Assembly: GCF_001028175.1 (NCBI RefSeq)
Contig: NZ_AEJF01000185.1
Coordinates: 1-64,000 of the forward strand
Source: Caballeronia mineralivorans PML1(12)
GTDB lineage: Bacteria > Pseudomonadota > Gammaproteobacteria > Burkholderiales > Burkholderiaceae
Direction: 5' to 3'
DNA: 64,000 nt
Shown here: piece by piece, positions 8,116 through 16,841 of the stretch
Layout of the letters: every line of letters starts with the position of its first letter
How positions within the stretch are numbered: the stretch's first letter is position 1
Position numbers and translations under genes: made by a program
Notes under the pieces: generated by a model
Told to the model about the DNA's origin: nothing
Databases searched by the model: none
The model's input: the letters and a program-made list of their open reading frames with translations, nothing else

Positions 8116-8600
8116 TCCGCCAACACTGCCGTATTTAAAGGGTTTACAGCGATATTTTTAGAAAAAGTACCCGATGAAGTACCCGGAAACTCAAGGCATT
8201 TCGTCAGGCAAGGGTTTGCGGGCTTCGAATCCCTCGACTCCGCCCAAATCTCCGCCTTACTCCTTATGTACTAAGGCTTTAAGGCCGGTCCACCCAGAAA
8301 GTAACCGAAAAAATACCCACCTTCCAGTCTCTCATTACATGCTCGGTTTAACGCTTTAACTACCATCCATGTGGCAGTTCGCGAGCCGCCGAAGACAAAA
8401 ACCTCTGGAGACATGGAGACAGAATGCATTAGTTGGCTGAAAGCCTTGCTGCATAAGGATTCCCCTGTCTCCAAGTGTGTCTTCAAAACAACCATTTCTT
8501 GGAGACACATTTGAAGACAAAGAATCGACCACACCGTTCGATTCCTCCCGGGTGGCGTTCGCGTGCATAGATAGTTAGTTCTGACGCTTCGTCAGATCCC
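8116..8600. other. Non-coding left arm of the satellite with short repeats
   Basis: No gene is convincing. It holds AAAAGTACCCGATGAAGTAC (from 8162), closely matching a pair of AAGTACCCG repeats beside the right att (25112-25136). A further degraded copy lies near 8297. GTCTTCAA/GTCTCCAA and GGAGACA repeats occur at 8408-8520. Such repeats flanking att sites are probably arm-type integrase-binding sites. GGGCTTCGAATCCC near 8228 resembles a tRNA T-arm. Confidence 0.45.
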
Positions 8601-8986
8601 AGCTCTGGAACTTCCGCGCGCAAAGATTATTCTGCGCCGCCTCTCGCCGCCAAGATGCGTGCCGCCGCACCCTAATTGTTGAGCTTAGCTGTCGAGAGTA
8701 CTGACGAGCACCCGCTGTAACCGCGAAATCGATCGCAGGTCTTCGAAGCCTGTTTTGGTAGCGTTGCCGTTAGGAAACTTGGCGGCCACGCAGCGAGTGC
8801 GCTCTAAGAGGAAGGTGAAGGGTGGCCGAGCCCGCTGAGTGTGTGCGGTTTTCACCGCTCATATACCGGTCTGCTTAGCGCTTCCGTATTGGAGCGGCTA
8901 TATGTACCCGGTATAGAAGTACAGTTGCCCTGAACGAGCGGCTTCTGTGGAGGAGCTGGCCGCCCTTCGGCGCTGAGTCTACAGGG
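8601..8986 (-). ncRNA. Candidate structured RNA of the DRT3 system
   Basis: These roughly 385 bases directly follow drt3b on the same strand and contain no ORF. On the minus strand, ATACCGG (8908-8914) can pair with CCGGTAT (8863-8869), closing a branched region. Five bases on, GCGGT-GAAA-ACCGC (8845-8858) forms a GAAA-capped hairpin that is followed without a gap by ACACAC (8839-8844). Further pairings such as GCCAC with GTGGC are visible. DRT3 (UG3+UG8) systems are known to include a non-coding RNA, and I recall that an ACACAC stretch in that RNA templates poly(GT) synthesis by Drt3a. Ends are not determined; the 3' limit is a guess. Confidence 0.6.
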
Positions 8987-10963
8987 TTAGTAAGCACGCT
9001 TCAATTCTTTCTTTTCAAGTGAATTGAGCAGATCCACTTCCGTCCAGTTAACAAACCAATACTGTGTCGCGGCCCGCGCAATAAAATCTGCTAATTCGTC
9101 GGCCGTTGGCGCGTCGAGTTTCATCTGAGCGTAAAAGCCCTCAATCCAGCGACGCCTTTGGGTGTGATAGATGTAAGGGCAAGTTATCATATCGAGGAAT
9201 AAATGTGCCTTCTCGGAATTGACAAATATATCCGTTAAATTCCTAAGTCTCGCATCAGCCGCTTTAACCAAACTTCTGCGCAATGTTCGATAGGCTGGAT
9301 CTTTCCGAACGTAAAACAAACCACAAACAATATCAAAATAGGAAAATTTCCCGGTGCCCTCGAATAGACTTTTTACTGTGCTTTCGGGCAGGAGATAGTT
9401 AGCACCCAGCTCACGGACCGCTAGCAATACATTGCTTGCTTCTAACCATGTGAAACCCTCAATCGCTGCCCTACTGCCCTCGTTTCCCCGAGAAAGGAAT
9501 GCATTCGCGAGATCAAATATCCGCTGCTTCACCGTTTCCTTATGAACGCCCAGATTCTTTTCGGCGAATCGTATCAGTACGATGATCGACGTCGCTAGCT
9601 TATAGGAAGAGCTTACTGAGGGTGCAACAGAATAGAGGAAAAAGAGAACATCAAGCAAGACCAGACTACTGTCTCTATAGTTAAAAAGGGTCTCCTCGTC
9701 TGACGTGGCAAGGTTGATATTAGCGAGCTTCTTAACGCGCTCGGTAAAAGTAGATATCAGGTATGACGATACATCATCATAGGTAACATCGTTATATGAG
9801 CAAACCGATTTAACGATATCAACGAAGCTTCGCGTAAGTCGCCATTGATAGTAAATTTTCTTTGGAATTAATCTGGATGCATCATCAACATCTTCGAGAA
9901 ATTTATCAAAAAATTCATTGGCTTTATTGCTTACATCGCGAGTGATACGTGATTTTTTTGTAAAAAATGGGCGTGCCAGTCGAAGGGATTTGGCGGCATT
10001 TGTGTGCAGATTAAACGTTGTAAGCGTATCGCTATAGCACTCGTAGATGGTTTTTGCATCGCCTTCGTTCCGTGCGAATATAAATACGTCATCTACATAT
10101 CTGCGAACTTCGTAATGGATTCCGAAAATAAGCTTATAGGACTGACTCAGACGTAAAAATGCGCGTCGATCGACGGCTTGAAATATTATTTCTGCAAAAA
10201 TTCGACTTACTTCCGGGCCGATAACGATTCCATTTGTTTCATTGTGATTCGCGTTTCTCATTACTGAATCGAACGCCTGACCGAACGTTGAATCTATATC
10301 AACATGCGCTTTCGTAAACTCCTTGTCCTTTACAGCCCAAGACATACAGTGGGTGTATATGCTATCAAAGCACTTCGAGACATCTAAAGTCCACAGGAAT
10401 CCGTAAGCCTTTTCTAGCTCAAGAAAATCACGTGAATCGAAAAATTTATACAGGCGATCGTGTCCGCGATATGCGAAGAAGGAGGGGCTGTACTTTGTAA
10501 ATCGATCAGTTTCAGTCTCAGCAACGCTGCCGTTCTTGTATTGATTAATGTTCTCCCACGAGCTTTTTGTGTAAAAGGTTGCGGCGACTTTGTTTGGAGC
10601 GCGGATCGATGCAGGGCTAAGGGAGCAAAAGTGCAGAATAAGATTTTCGTATTTTTCATAGAACGCCTTAATTCTCCACTGAGAAGTAGGGTGTACTAAC
10701 GCAAGACGTCTAAATTCAAAGGCGTTTTTTCGTATTTTGTATGAATGAGGATTGGTAGGGGAAAATTTAGGCGCAGACTCCCCGGTTATTATCCCGTCTA
10801 TTAGACTCCGCATAATCCCTGTAGCCCGCTCAGCGCGCAGGACGTTATTATACAGTCCTTCGTTCGAAAAGATGATGGGCGTTTCATAGGGCAGAGTTTC
10901 GGTCGCGAGCACGCGGCAGTAATCTCGTTTGTTTATTCTTTTAGGCTTGCTCCCTTTACTCAT
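8987..10963 (-). CDS. drt3b: Antiphage reverse transcriptase Drt3b
   Basis: The 658-residue protein has an RT fold with TLDVSKCFDS (motif A, about residue 190), NGIVIGPEVSRIFAEI (motif B, about 250) and RRYVDDVFIF (motif C, about 290), then a long helical C-terminal half without known catalytic motifs. Size and the pairing with a smaller YVDD RT match DRT type 3 (the UG8 class). The ATG at 10963 overlaps the drt3a stop by 8 bases, so the longer frame from 11029 is unlikely. The gene is clearly AT-richer than its surroundings, a sign of transfer. Its job, inferred from the family, is DNA synthesis that leads to phage defence. Confidence 0.88.
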   Translation of the reverse strand: MSKGSKPKRINKRDYCRVLATETLPYETPIIFSNEGLYNNVLRAERATGIMRSLIDGIITGESAPKFSPTNPHSYKIRKNAFEFRRLALVHPTSQWRIKAFYEKYENLILHFCSLSPASIRAPNKVAATFYTKSSWENINQYKNGSVAETETDRFTKYSPSFFAYRGHDRLYKFFDSRDFLELEKAYGFLWTLDVSKCFDSIYTHCMSWAVKDKEFTKAHVDIDSTFGQAFDSVMRNANHNETNGIVIGPEVSRIFAEIIFQAVDRRAFLRLSQSYKLIFGIHYEVRRYVDDVFIFARNEGDAKTIYECYSDTLTTFNLHTNAAKSLRLARPFFTKKSRITRDVSNKANEFFDKFLEDVDDASRLIPKKIYYQWRLTRSFVDIVKSVCSYNDVTYDDVSSYLISTFTERVKKLANINLATSDEETLFNYRDSSLVLLDVLFFLYSVAPSVSSSYKLATSIIVLIRFAEKNLGVHKETVKQRIFDLANAFLSRGNEGSRAAIEGFTWLEASNVLLAVRELGANYLLPESTVKSLFEGTGKFSYFDIVCGLFYVRKDPAYRTLRRSLVKAADARLRNLTDIFVNSEKAHLFLDMITCPYIYHTQRRRWIEGFYAQMKLDAPTADELADFIARAATQYWFVNWTEVDLLNSLEKKELKRAY

Positions 10964-12215
10964 GTGCCCAGCACCCCTGTATCGCGTGAATGTGTGTCGG
11001 ATGAAAATATGCGAACGTCCGTTTTTCATGCCCTCGTTTAAAGCTCAAGGTCAAAAGCTCGCGTTTTTGCTGGACGGTTAAAAGTCCCGAGCTACGCGAG
11101 AATAACCGTCCGTTGCTTCCCCGTATGGCATCGTGCAGAAATTTATCAAGTTGATGGAGGCTGCCACCTACCTCGGTCGAGAGATGGGGGTAGTTATAGA
11201 ATATTCCGGCAAGCTTGCGCCTACCTGTATTGATATCTCGAATACTGAAATTCGTTGTCAAAAATTTTAGTCGATCATAGAGCAAACTGAAGTCAGCGGT
11301 TTTCGAGAAATCTAGGAAAGCGCGGCAAATCCTCGTTTTATAGCGAGTTTTTTTATTGCTTGAGATATCTACTTTTACATCACGAAATTGCCGTTGAACA
11401 CGCACCCTCTTGTCTTTGAACGGTTCTTTCACTGAAAACTCATAACCCAGGTAACTGAATGAGAATAAAATCTTCTCGATCGCGCTCGGAGTTACGCGCT
11501 CTCTGGCACATTTAACGTGTTGCTTTCCTTCATTGAGGACAAGGCCCTCGGGCAGGTTCTTAACCAACGCCTTTAAGAAACTCCGCTCGTTCTCGACTGC
11601 GTTTGTTACAACAACAATATCATCGACATATCGTGCATAAAAATACACACCGAGAGCATTGGTCGTGCTTTCGTCGAAAGCATCCATCATAAGTTCAGCC
11701 AATACGGCGCTCAACGCCAAGCCACGCGGGATTCCAGTTCCCCCTGCGGCCTCAAAGAACGCGAGAACTTTACCGATAAGGCGTTTCGTTTGAGGGCTTA
11801 ACGTTTTGAAGTCGTTTATTTTTTTTATAATGTCGGCCGTTATAAACGATTCATAGAAGGCACTTATGTCCAGTCGGTATACTCTGAACGGGGTTCCTTC
11901 CGCCAAAAGATGTTTCAAGTTGGAGATAATCGATTGCCGGTCCGGCTGTCGCACCCTAGTAACGCGCCTCAGATTCAAAGTCACTTTGCGCAGAACCAGT
12001 TCGTCGGGTAGGTTCAACGTGTGATAGATGTTTTTTCCCCCTTTTGTGAACGACATCAGCGGATTGCGCCCATCGAAATCGCTATGAGCTATGTTAGACG
12101 CGGCTTGAATCCGCGCTTGCTTGACGCTGTCATCGTAGATTGTGGGGAAATCACGAAAGTCAGACTTTCGAACTAGCCGAGCGAGAGTAGCCGGACTGAA
12201 GGATTGATCGTACAC
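10956..12215 (-). CDS. drt3a: Antiphage reverse transcriptase Drt3a
   Basis: The 419-residue protein shows RT motifs YRLDISAFYESF (A, about residue 115), GTGIPRGLALSAVLAEL (B, about 160) and YARYVDDIVVV (C, about 198), followed by LGYEF (motif D/E region). It matches the smaller RT of DRT3 (UG3 class). The start is GTG with AGAGAGG about 10 bases upstream. It leads the operon drt3a-drt3b and ends 8 bases inside drt3b, so the two should be made together. AT-rich composition suggests recent arrival as satellite cargo. A CAAAGTCACTTTG palindrome seen elsewhere in the element lies inside it at 11976-11988. Confidence 0.9.
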   Translation of the reverse strand: MYDQSFSPATLARLVRKSDFRDFPTIYDDSVKQARIQAASNIAHSDFDGRNPLMSFTKGGKNIYHTLNLPDELVLRKVTLNLRRVTRVRQPDRQSIISNLKHLLAEGTPFRVYRLDISAFYESFITADIIKKINDFKTLSPQTKRLIGKVLAFFEAAGGTGIPRGLALSAVLAELMMDAFDESTTNALGVYFYARYVDDIVVVTNAVENERSFLKALVKNLPEGLVLNEGKQHVKCARERVTPSAIEKILFSFSYLGYEFSVKEPFKDKRVRVQRQFRDVKVDISSNKKTRYKTRICRAFLDFSKTADFSLLYDRLKFLTTNFSIRDINTGRRKLAGIFYNYPHLSTEVGGSLHQLDKFLHDAIRGSNGRLFSRSSGLLTVQQKRELLTLSFKRGHEKRTFAYFHPTHIHAIQGCWAHE

Positions 12216-12571
12216 CGCGTTAATTCCTCTCTGTGCGTGCTACTGCGCGATTGCGTTCCAGAAGATAGCGAAGCGATTATGCCTCGTCCGTTGGAGTGCC
12301 GCGTCGCGATAGCCGGATGGCGGTAAACGCAAGCTCAGTCGTTAGCGACCTGCGAACTCTTAACTGAACTCTTAACTTTCAACCCAACGCGTGTAAGCAC
12401 GCCGCCTTCTTCGACCCGATCGAACAGCTTGGCGAACCTTGGCCTCCGATCCGCGCTCACGCGGCCCCATGTGCTCGCCGTTGCGATCCGCCGCATATCA
12501 ACAGCGAACCAACGGCCTCACTTTCGCACGCTCTCAGAACACCATGTGCCAGGCGAAACGGGTCGCTATTA
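12216..12571. other. Intergenic region between drt3a and higB
   Basis: The region separates two divergent cargo units. The drt3a promoter should lie here, but I cannot point to convincing -35 and -10 boxes. GCATAAT near 12275 on the minus strand is a possible -10. No gene is seen. Confidence 0.4.
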
Positions 12572-12628
12572 AAATATGCAAATATGTGTCAGGTACATAT
12601 TTGCATATTTATGTTTGAGCGTTATACT
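12572..12628 (+). promoter_or_regulatory. Operator and promoter of the higBA operon
   Basis: A perfect 16-bp inverted repeat, AAATATGCAAATATGT (12572-12587) and its complement (12595-12610), overlaps the -35 box TTGCAT (12601-12606). TATACT (12623-12628) follows at 16-base spacing. Transcription should begin about 12635, next to the higB ATG at 12637, so the message is nearly leaderless. The palindrome is where a HigA-type antitoxin would bind for autorepression. Confidence 0.7.
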
Positions 12629-12636
12629 TCACCGCC

Positions 12637-12936
12637 ATGGACCTGAAATTTTTGCATGAAGCACTGGATCGCCTAGAGACCGACGCCGGGTTCGACCACG
12701 ACCTGCCGCAGGCGGTTGTCCGCGCTTATAGAAAGCGACTGGCGGTTTTTCGCAGCGCCACCAGCAGACACGATTTGCTTGCGTCCCGGTCACTCGGCAT
12801 GACTTGCCAAGCGGGCGGGGGCCGCTGCCGTGCGTCGCTTATAGATAATTTTGCATTGGTATTTGAAATTGTGGACGACGATAGCTTGGTCACCGTCGTT
12901 TCCATCAATTCTGTTGAATCGGAGATGTCTATATGA
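12637..12936 (+). CDS. higB: HigB-like RelE-superfamily toxin
   Basis: This 99-residue protein resembles HigB/RelE mRNA interferases: QAVVRAYRKRLAVFRSATSRHDL and RCRASLIDNFALVFEIVDD follow the HigB pattern of a basic helix and a central strand pair with an Arg. It precedes its antitoxin, the reversed order typical of higBA, and overlaps it by ATGA. There is no ribosome site before the ATG, consistent with a leaderless transcript from the promoter at 12601-12628. By family it would cleave ribosome-bound mRNA. HigB assignment is by eye and moderate. Confidence 0.8.
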   Translation: MDLKFLHEALDRLETDAGFDHDLPQAVVRAYRKRLAVFRSATSRHDLLASRSLGMTCQAGGGRCRASLIDNFALVFEIVDDDSLVTVVSINSVESEMSI

Positions 12937-14051
12937 ACACTCGCGTCCCAGCAGAGGTGTTTCCACCCGGCGAATTCCTCAAGGAGGAACTCGATGCGCG
13001 CAATTGGTCGCAAGTCGAGTTTGCCGAAATCATCGGCAAGGATACGCGCTCGGTTTATGAAATTGTCAACGGCAAACGGTCCATTACTCCCGAGACTGCT
13101 GTCATCTTCGCAGAGGCTCTCGGCACGAGCGCGCAACTGTGGATGAATTTGGAGAGCCAATTTCAGCTATCGCGGATTCGCCCAAGCTCGGATGCGATCT
13201 CGCGAAAAGCACAGTTGCACGGGAAGTTTCCTATTCGCGAAATGGCGAAGCGCGGATGGATACGGGCCACGAAAGATATCGATTCGCTCGAAAAAGCCGT
13301 GCTTGGCTTCTTTGCGGTGGATTCAATTGAAGCAGCCCCACAATTTGTGCACTCCGCCAAAAAAACCAGCTACGACGAAGCGTCTGTGCAGCAACTTGCT
13401 TGGCTATTCAGATGCAGGGAGATCGCGAGGACGTTGCTAATCGAAGCGTTTACACCGGCGAAGCTTCGCTCTTCGCTGGAACGACTGCGGGCTTTGACTA
13501 GCGCGCCGGAAGAGATTCGCCACGTTCCACGAATATTGGCGGAATGTGGAGTGCGTCTTGTCTTCGTTGAAACGCTACCGGGTTCGCGCATCGACGGCGC
13601 TTGCTTCTGGCTCGATAGCAAACGGCCGGTCGTCGCTATGTCTTTGCGGCATGACCGTATCGACAATTTTTGGTTCGTACTACGCCATGAACTTGAACAC
13701 GTCCTTGAAGGTCATGGCAAAGGTGATTTCTGCATCGATCACGACATGGACTCCCGAGAGGCGGGTGCATTGTCAATCGAAGAGGAAGTGGCGAACGCTG
13801 CCGCAGCAGAATTCTGCGTACCGAAGAAGCAAATGGACGACTTCGTCGCTCGCGTATCTCCGTTCTTTTCAGATCAAAAAGTAACTTTGTTTGCTCGGCG
13901 AATTGCTGTGCATCCCGGGTTGGTTGTCGGCCAACTTCAACGGCGCTTGAACAGATACGACTTATTTAAAAAGCACTTAGTGAAGATTCGCTCGATTGCT
14001 GTATCCACTGGCGCTACCGATGGGTGGGGCCTTCAATATCCTCTCGATTAA
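12933..14051 (+). CDS. higA: HigA-like antitoxin fused to an ImmA/IrrE metallopeptidase domain
   Basis: The 372-residue protein has an N-terminal HTH of the HigA/VapI type (PPGEFLKEELDARNWSQVEFA, about residues 10-75, ending AQLWMNLESQF) and a C-terminal ImmA/IrrE zinc-peptidase domain with HELEH at residues 252-256 and a downstream EEEVANAAAAEFCVP helix. The first part should bind the operator at 12572-12610 and HigB; the second could cleave a regulator or serve as a sensor. Fusions like this are known among large HigA antitoxins. It overlaps higB by 4 bases. Confidence 0.85.
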   Translation: MNTRVPAEVFPPGEFLKEELDARNWSQVEFAEIIGKDTRSVYEIVNGKRSITPETAVIFAEALGTSAQLWMNLESQFQLSRIRPSSDAISRKAQLHGKFPIREMAKRGWIRATKDIDSLEKAVLGFFAVDSIEAAPQFVHSAKKTSYDEASVQQLAWLFRCREIARTLLIEAFTPAKLRSSLERLRALTSAPEEIRHVPRILAECGVRLVFVETLPGSRIDGACFWLDSKRPVVAMSLRHDRIDNFWFVLRHELEHVLEGHGKGDFCIDHDMDSREAGALSIEEEVANAAAAEFCVPKKQMDDFVARVSPFFSDQKVTLFARRIAVHPGLVVGQLQRRLNRYDLFKKHLVKIRSIAVSTGATDGWGLQYPLD

Positions 14052-14060
14052 GGATTAAAC

Positions 14061-14555
14061 GTGTCCGCCTATTCGAACGCAGTAAAAGACTATGTTGAGC
14101 GCTACAAAAAGGAAGTGCGCAACGATGGATTGGTCGATCCCCATGATGTTGCGGCCTGGGCTTATAAAAATGGCTTGCACAAACCGAACATCAAAACCGT
14201 GATCGACGCTATCGCGGCCGACATCTCCCAAGTGTTTCGCGAAGAATATCGGACGGATCCGAGTGGAAAGCGATATCGGGCAAAACATGCGGTCAACTCG
14301 AAGGGTAAAGACAATCGGACCTTGGCCCTATGGGCGGACATTGATGACGTGAATGCTCCGCACGGTCATTTCGTGAGATCGTTTGGTCAGCGTCGGATAC
14401 AGATCGTTGGCGATTGCTTCCAGTTGAAGAATGACGTGGATGTTTACAACGAAAAAGATCCGGCAAGGGAGCAGATCAATCTGGTGCTCGACTTCACTAA
14501 CGACGTCGAAGAGCTCCAGCTACCGATCAAAGATAGTGGTGGGAAGGCGGCATAA
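14061..14555 (+). CDS. Unknown protein, third gene of the higBA unit
   Basis: This 164-residue soluble protein begins 10 bases after higA, so it probably shares its transcript. It opens with a helical region (SNAVKDYVERYKKEVR) and a segment reading VAAWAYKNGLHKPNIKTVIDAI that looks like a small winged or HTH-like fold. It ends in acidic strands. I do not recognise a family. Position suggests an accessory or target of the HigA-ImmA protein; that is inference only. Confidence 0.65.
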   Translation: MSAYSNAVKDYVERYKKEVRNDGLVDPHDVAAWAYKNGLHKPNIKTVIDAIAADISQVFREEYRTDPSGKRYRAKHAVNSKGKDNRTLALWADIDDVNAPHGHFVRSFGQRRIQIVGDCFQLKNDVDVYNEKDPAREQINLVLDFTNDVEELQLPIKDSGGKAA

Positions 14556-14681
14556 ATGGAATTCGCTCCTGCATGGCGATGCATGAGCGGACATCAGCTC
14601 AAGTACGAAGATCGTAAAGCGCGGTCGTCAGCCGCGCCTTGACCAACGTTGCATTTTGAGTTTTCAAGATAAGGGAAAACA

Positions 14682-15020
14682 ATGGCGATCACTGTCAACG
14701 CTTCTAAGCCCAGTCAACTCCTAGCAGCAATAAAGAAAGCAATTGACGATAAGGAAATCGAAACCTGGAGTTACGATGGCGACGGTGATTTCACCCACAC
14801 GCCGGATCAATGGAAAAACAAGGCGTGGCTTCGCCCGGTTGTTGTATCCAGTAGTCTTCGGTTTGGTCTACTCGGGCAGAAGGATATCGATATGACAAAG
14901 GTTGTGTACGGTGTGTATCACGGACGCTTCAACGAAATGCTTTTGACTCATTTCGACGAAGACTTCTCCTCGACCGTCGCAAGCGCGCAAAAGGACGCGA
15001 GCGTTGATCAATTCAACTGA
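14682..15020 (+). CDS. Unknown small protein, satellite cargo
   Basis: This 112-residue protein has an N-terminal helix (PSQLLAAIKKAIDDKEI) and a strand-rich middle (TWSYDGDGDFTHTPDQWKNK, then WLRPVVV). It has no signal peptide or membrane segment. AAGGGAAAAC lies before the ATG as a weak ribosome site. It follows the previous gene by 126 bases and stands before another unknown gene. I do not recognise a function. Confidence 0.7.
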   Translation: MAITVNASKPSQLLAAIKKAIDDKEIETWSYDGDGDFTHTPDQWKNKAWLRPVVVSSSLRFGLLGQKDIDMTKVVYGVYHGRFNEMLLTHFDEDFSSTVASAQKDASVDQFN

Positions 15021-15146
15021 TTAAACGGCCTCCTTAGATCAAGCGGACAGCGACGTGCATAGTCGTCATTGTTTCGCCGATGGCGGTTACGTTCCCTCAC
15101 CGGCTGTGCAGATTCCTGCCTCGAAGGGCGCATTGGAAGGCTGCGC

Positions 15147-16016
15147 ATGAAAACCGAATTCCCCGAGTGGGTGCCGGCGACCATAACCAACGAATTGGTC
15201 CGGATCGAAGGCGCTCCCGGTATCTACACTCAAAGTGACTTGGCATGCGCGCGTCGTCTCGTGTTTAGCGAGCAGATGCGCGGCTTCTACGCGGATAGCT
15301 GGTTTCGCTGTTGGCGATCACCGGAATGCTGGAGCATTTGGTTTAACTATGCATGGCACGCTGCCAGTTATGAATACGATGCCGGTCGAGAAGCCAAGCG
15401 AAAACACATAGACGCCATGAACGCGCTTCGACAGCATTTACAAGCTGCCGCGAGAGCTATGGATGCGGTCGATGCGGCAAGAGAGGACTCTCCGCTAACG
15501 GCTCCGCTCGAATTCGCTGATGTATTTCGACTCGTGCCCATCGCAGCGCAGGAGTCTGCGCGTCGAGGCGTGGCTTACCGGTACGATTCCCATATCCGAC
15601 AACGGATCGAGCGGGCTACTTCCGGCTACGATCTGCGATATGTGCCAAACGCGTCAGACCTGTTGCACGCACTTTCGTCACTCACCGAATCGTGGCTTGA
15701 CAATACCGACTCCAATTGGGGTGACTCGGTTGAGCGTGCCGCCATGACCTCCCGACAAGCCATGCCCGTTCCGCAATATGTTCGATGGTTCGATGAGCAA
15801 ATGGCCGGGTATGGGTGGACGCTCGAAGAGCAGCTAGCCGACGATCAATTTCCGCTCGCATCTCCCGTATTTGAAACGAACCACAAGGTACCGGATCGAT
15901 TGATGGCCATTCAATACTGCGTGGCCACCGGCCTTCCGCCGATGGAAGGCTTTGTTGATCGCATCCGAAAAGCGCGCGAGGGAAGTGGTCGAGGCGCGGC
16001 CGATAACGATGTTTGA
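15147..16016 (+). CDS. Unknown protein, satellite cargo
   Basis: This 289-residue soluble, Trp- and Ala-rich protein starts at MKTEFPEWVP, with GGAAGG 7 bases upstream; the frame open from 15069 adds a basic stretch with no such support. It contains a helical region with many charged residues (QHLQAAARAMDAVDAAREDS) but no motif that I know. It ends about 140 bases before the AlpA-like gene. No function is proposed. Confidence 0.7.
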   Translation: MKTEFPEWVPATITNELVRIEGAPGIYTQSDLACARRLVFSEQMRGFYADSWFRCWRSPECWSIWFNYAWHAASYEYDAGREAKRKHIDAMNALRQHLQAAARAMDAVDAAREDSPLTAPLEFADVFRLVPIAAQESARRGVAYRYDSHIRQRIERATSGYDLRYVPNASDLLHALSSLTESWLDNTDSNWGDSVERAAMTSRQAMPVPQYVRWFDEQMAGYGWTLEEQLADDQFPLASPVFETNHKVPDRLMAIQYCVATGLPPMEGFVDRIRKAREGSGRGAADNDV

Positions 16017-16158
16017 CCCCGAAGTGGCTACCTCATGGCTACCGGCGGAAACTTCGAGTGACGAGCGCGGATTGAAGACTCCGTGGACCGCATGGCATAA
16101 AAATTAAAGAATGCGCCTGACTCCACAAGCCTGTTTGTGGAGGTTTACGGAGGCGCTA

Positions 16159-16377
16159 ATGCCAGCAAAAACCGAATCTCCCGTATCACCGCAAAAGCGC
16201 ATGGAGCGCATGCCGTCCGTCCTGGCGCGTGTTCAACTGAGCGAAAGCGAAGTTCGTCGGCGGATTAAGGCGGGCACATTTCCGAAGCCGGTGAAGCTCG
16301 GCCCGCGTGCTATTGCATTCAACTCGGCGCAGATCGACGCGTGGCTGGACTCCCTGACGAGCGGGAGCGACGCATGA
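16159..16377 (+). CDS. AlpA-like excisionase/regulator
   Basis: The 72-residue protein matches the AlpA/MerR-like winged helix of phage regulators: VQLSESEVRRRIKAGTFPKP followed by AIAFNSAQIDAWLDSL, where the helix-turn-helix and the wing tryptophan are typical. GGAGG lies 6 bases before the chosen ATG; the frame open from 16111 is not needed. In P4-like elements AlpA-type proteins activate integrase or control excision. It starts a run of overlapping genes (next start ATGA). A good candidate to bind the CAAAGTNACTTTG palindromes, but this is inference. Confidence 0.88.
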   Translation: MPAKTESPVSPQKRMERMPSVLARVQLSESEVRRRIKAGTFPKPVKLGPRAIAFNSAQIDAWLDSLTSGSDA

Positions 16378-16841
16378 ACGCAAACGCTCTTCTGTTCGTG
16401 CTCAATCGCGGCGGCCCATACGGGCGTCGCATGGCGGATGCATCCGCTATCCGCGAAGCTGCGTACGCCGCGTGCCCGGATCAACAAGCCCGCGAGATGG
16501 CCGACAGCTTGGAGTCGGTCGAAGGCATCCTGTGGAATCGCGGCGACGCAGCCAGCCAGGTCGCAGCGCTCAGTGCAACGCTGATTGCTTGCCTGCTGCT
16601 CAGGCCTGTGAAGCTCTCCTCTCGCTCCCACGCGAGCGTTGCCAGCGCATGGGTTCAGGCGTGCGACGATGCGTTGGCGGCAGAGGACGCGCACGGCTGC
16701 GAGCGCAGCATCACGCTCGTTGACCGACTGGACAAAATCAGCGCATTGCTGTGGTGGAGGGGTGACGACAAACACGGCCGGGCCGCGATTCAGGTTCAAC
16801 GCATCGCCGCACGGCTGATTGCGTTGGGAGGTGCGCAATGA
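16374..16841 (+). CDS. Unknown Ala-rich satellite protein
   Basis: The 155-residue helical protein starts in an ATGA overlap with the AlpA-like gene and ends in an ATGA overlap with the next, so it is a middle gene of a coupled operon. It has two similar-looking halves: EGILWNRGDAASQVAALSAT and ISALLWWRGDDKHGRAAIQV, suggesting an internal duplication of a small helical unit. No known motif. Confidence 0.7.
   Translation: MNANALLFVLNRGGPYGRRMADASAIREAAYAACPDQQAREMADSLESVEGILWNRGDAASQVAALSATLIACLLLRPVKLSSRSHASVASAWVQACDDALAAEDAHGCERSITLVDRLDKISALLWWRGDDKHGRAAIQVQRIAARLIALGGAQ

Noticed and set aside
8212-8250. Possible tRNA or tmRNA 3' end
   Set aside because: A T-loop-like TTCGAAT is present but the flanking bases pair poorly and no acceptor stem or CCA follows; at most it is a degraded att fragment.
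8271-8568. Two leftward frames of 87 and 70 residues in the left arm
   Set aside because: Both run through the direct repeats, have no ribosome site, and read in competing frames.
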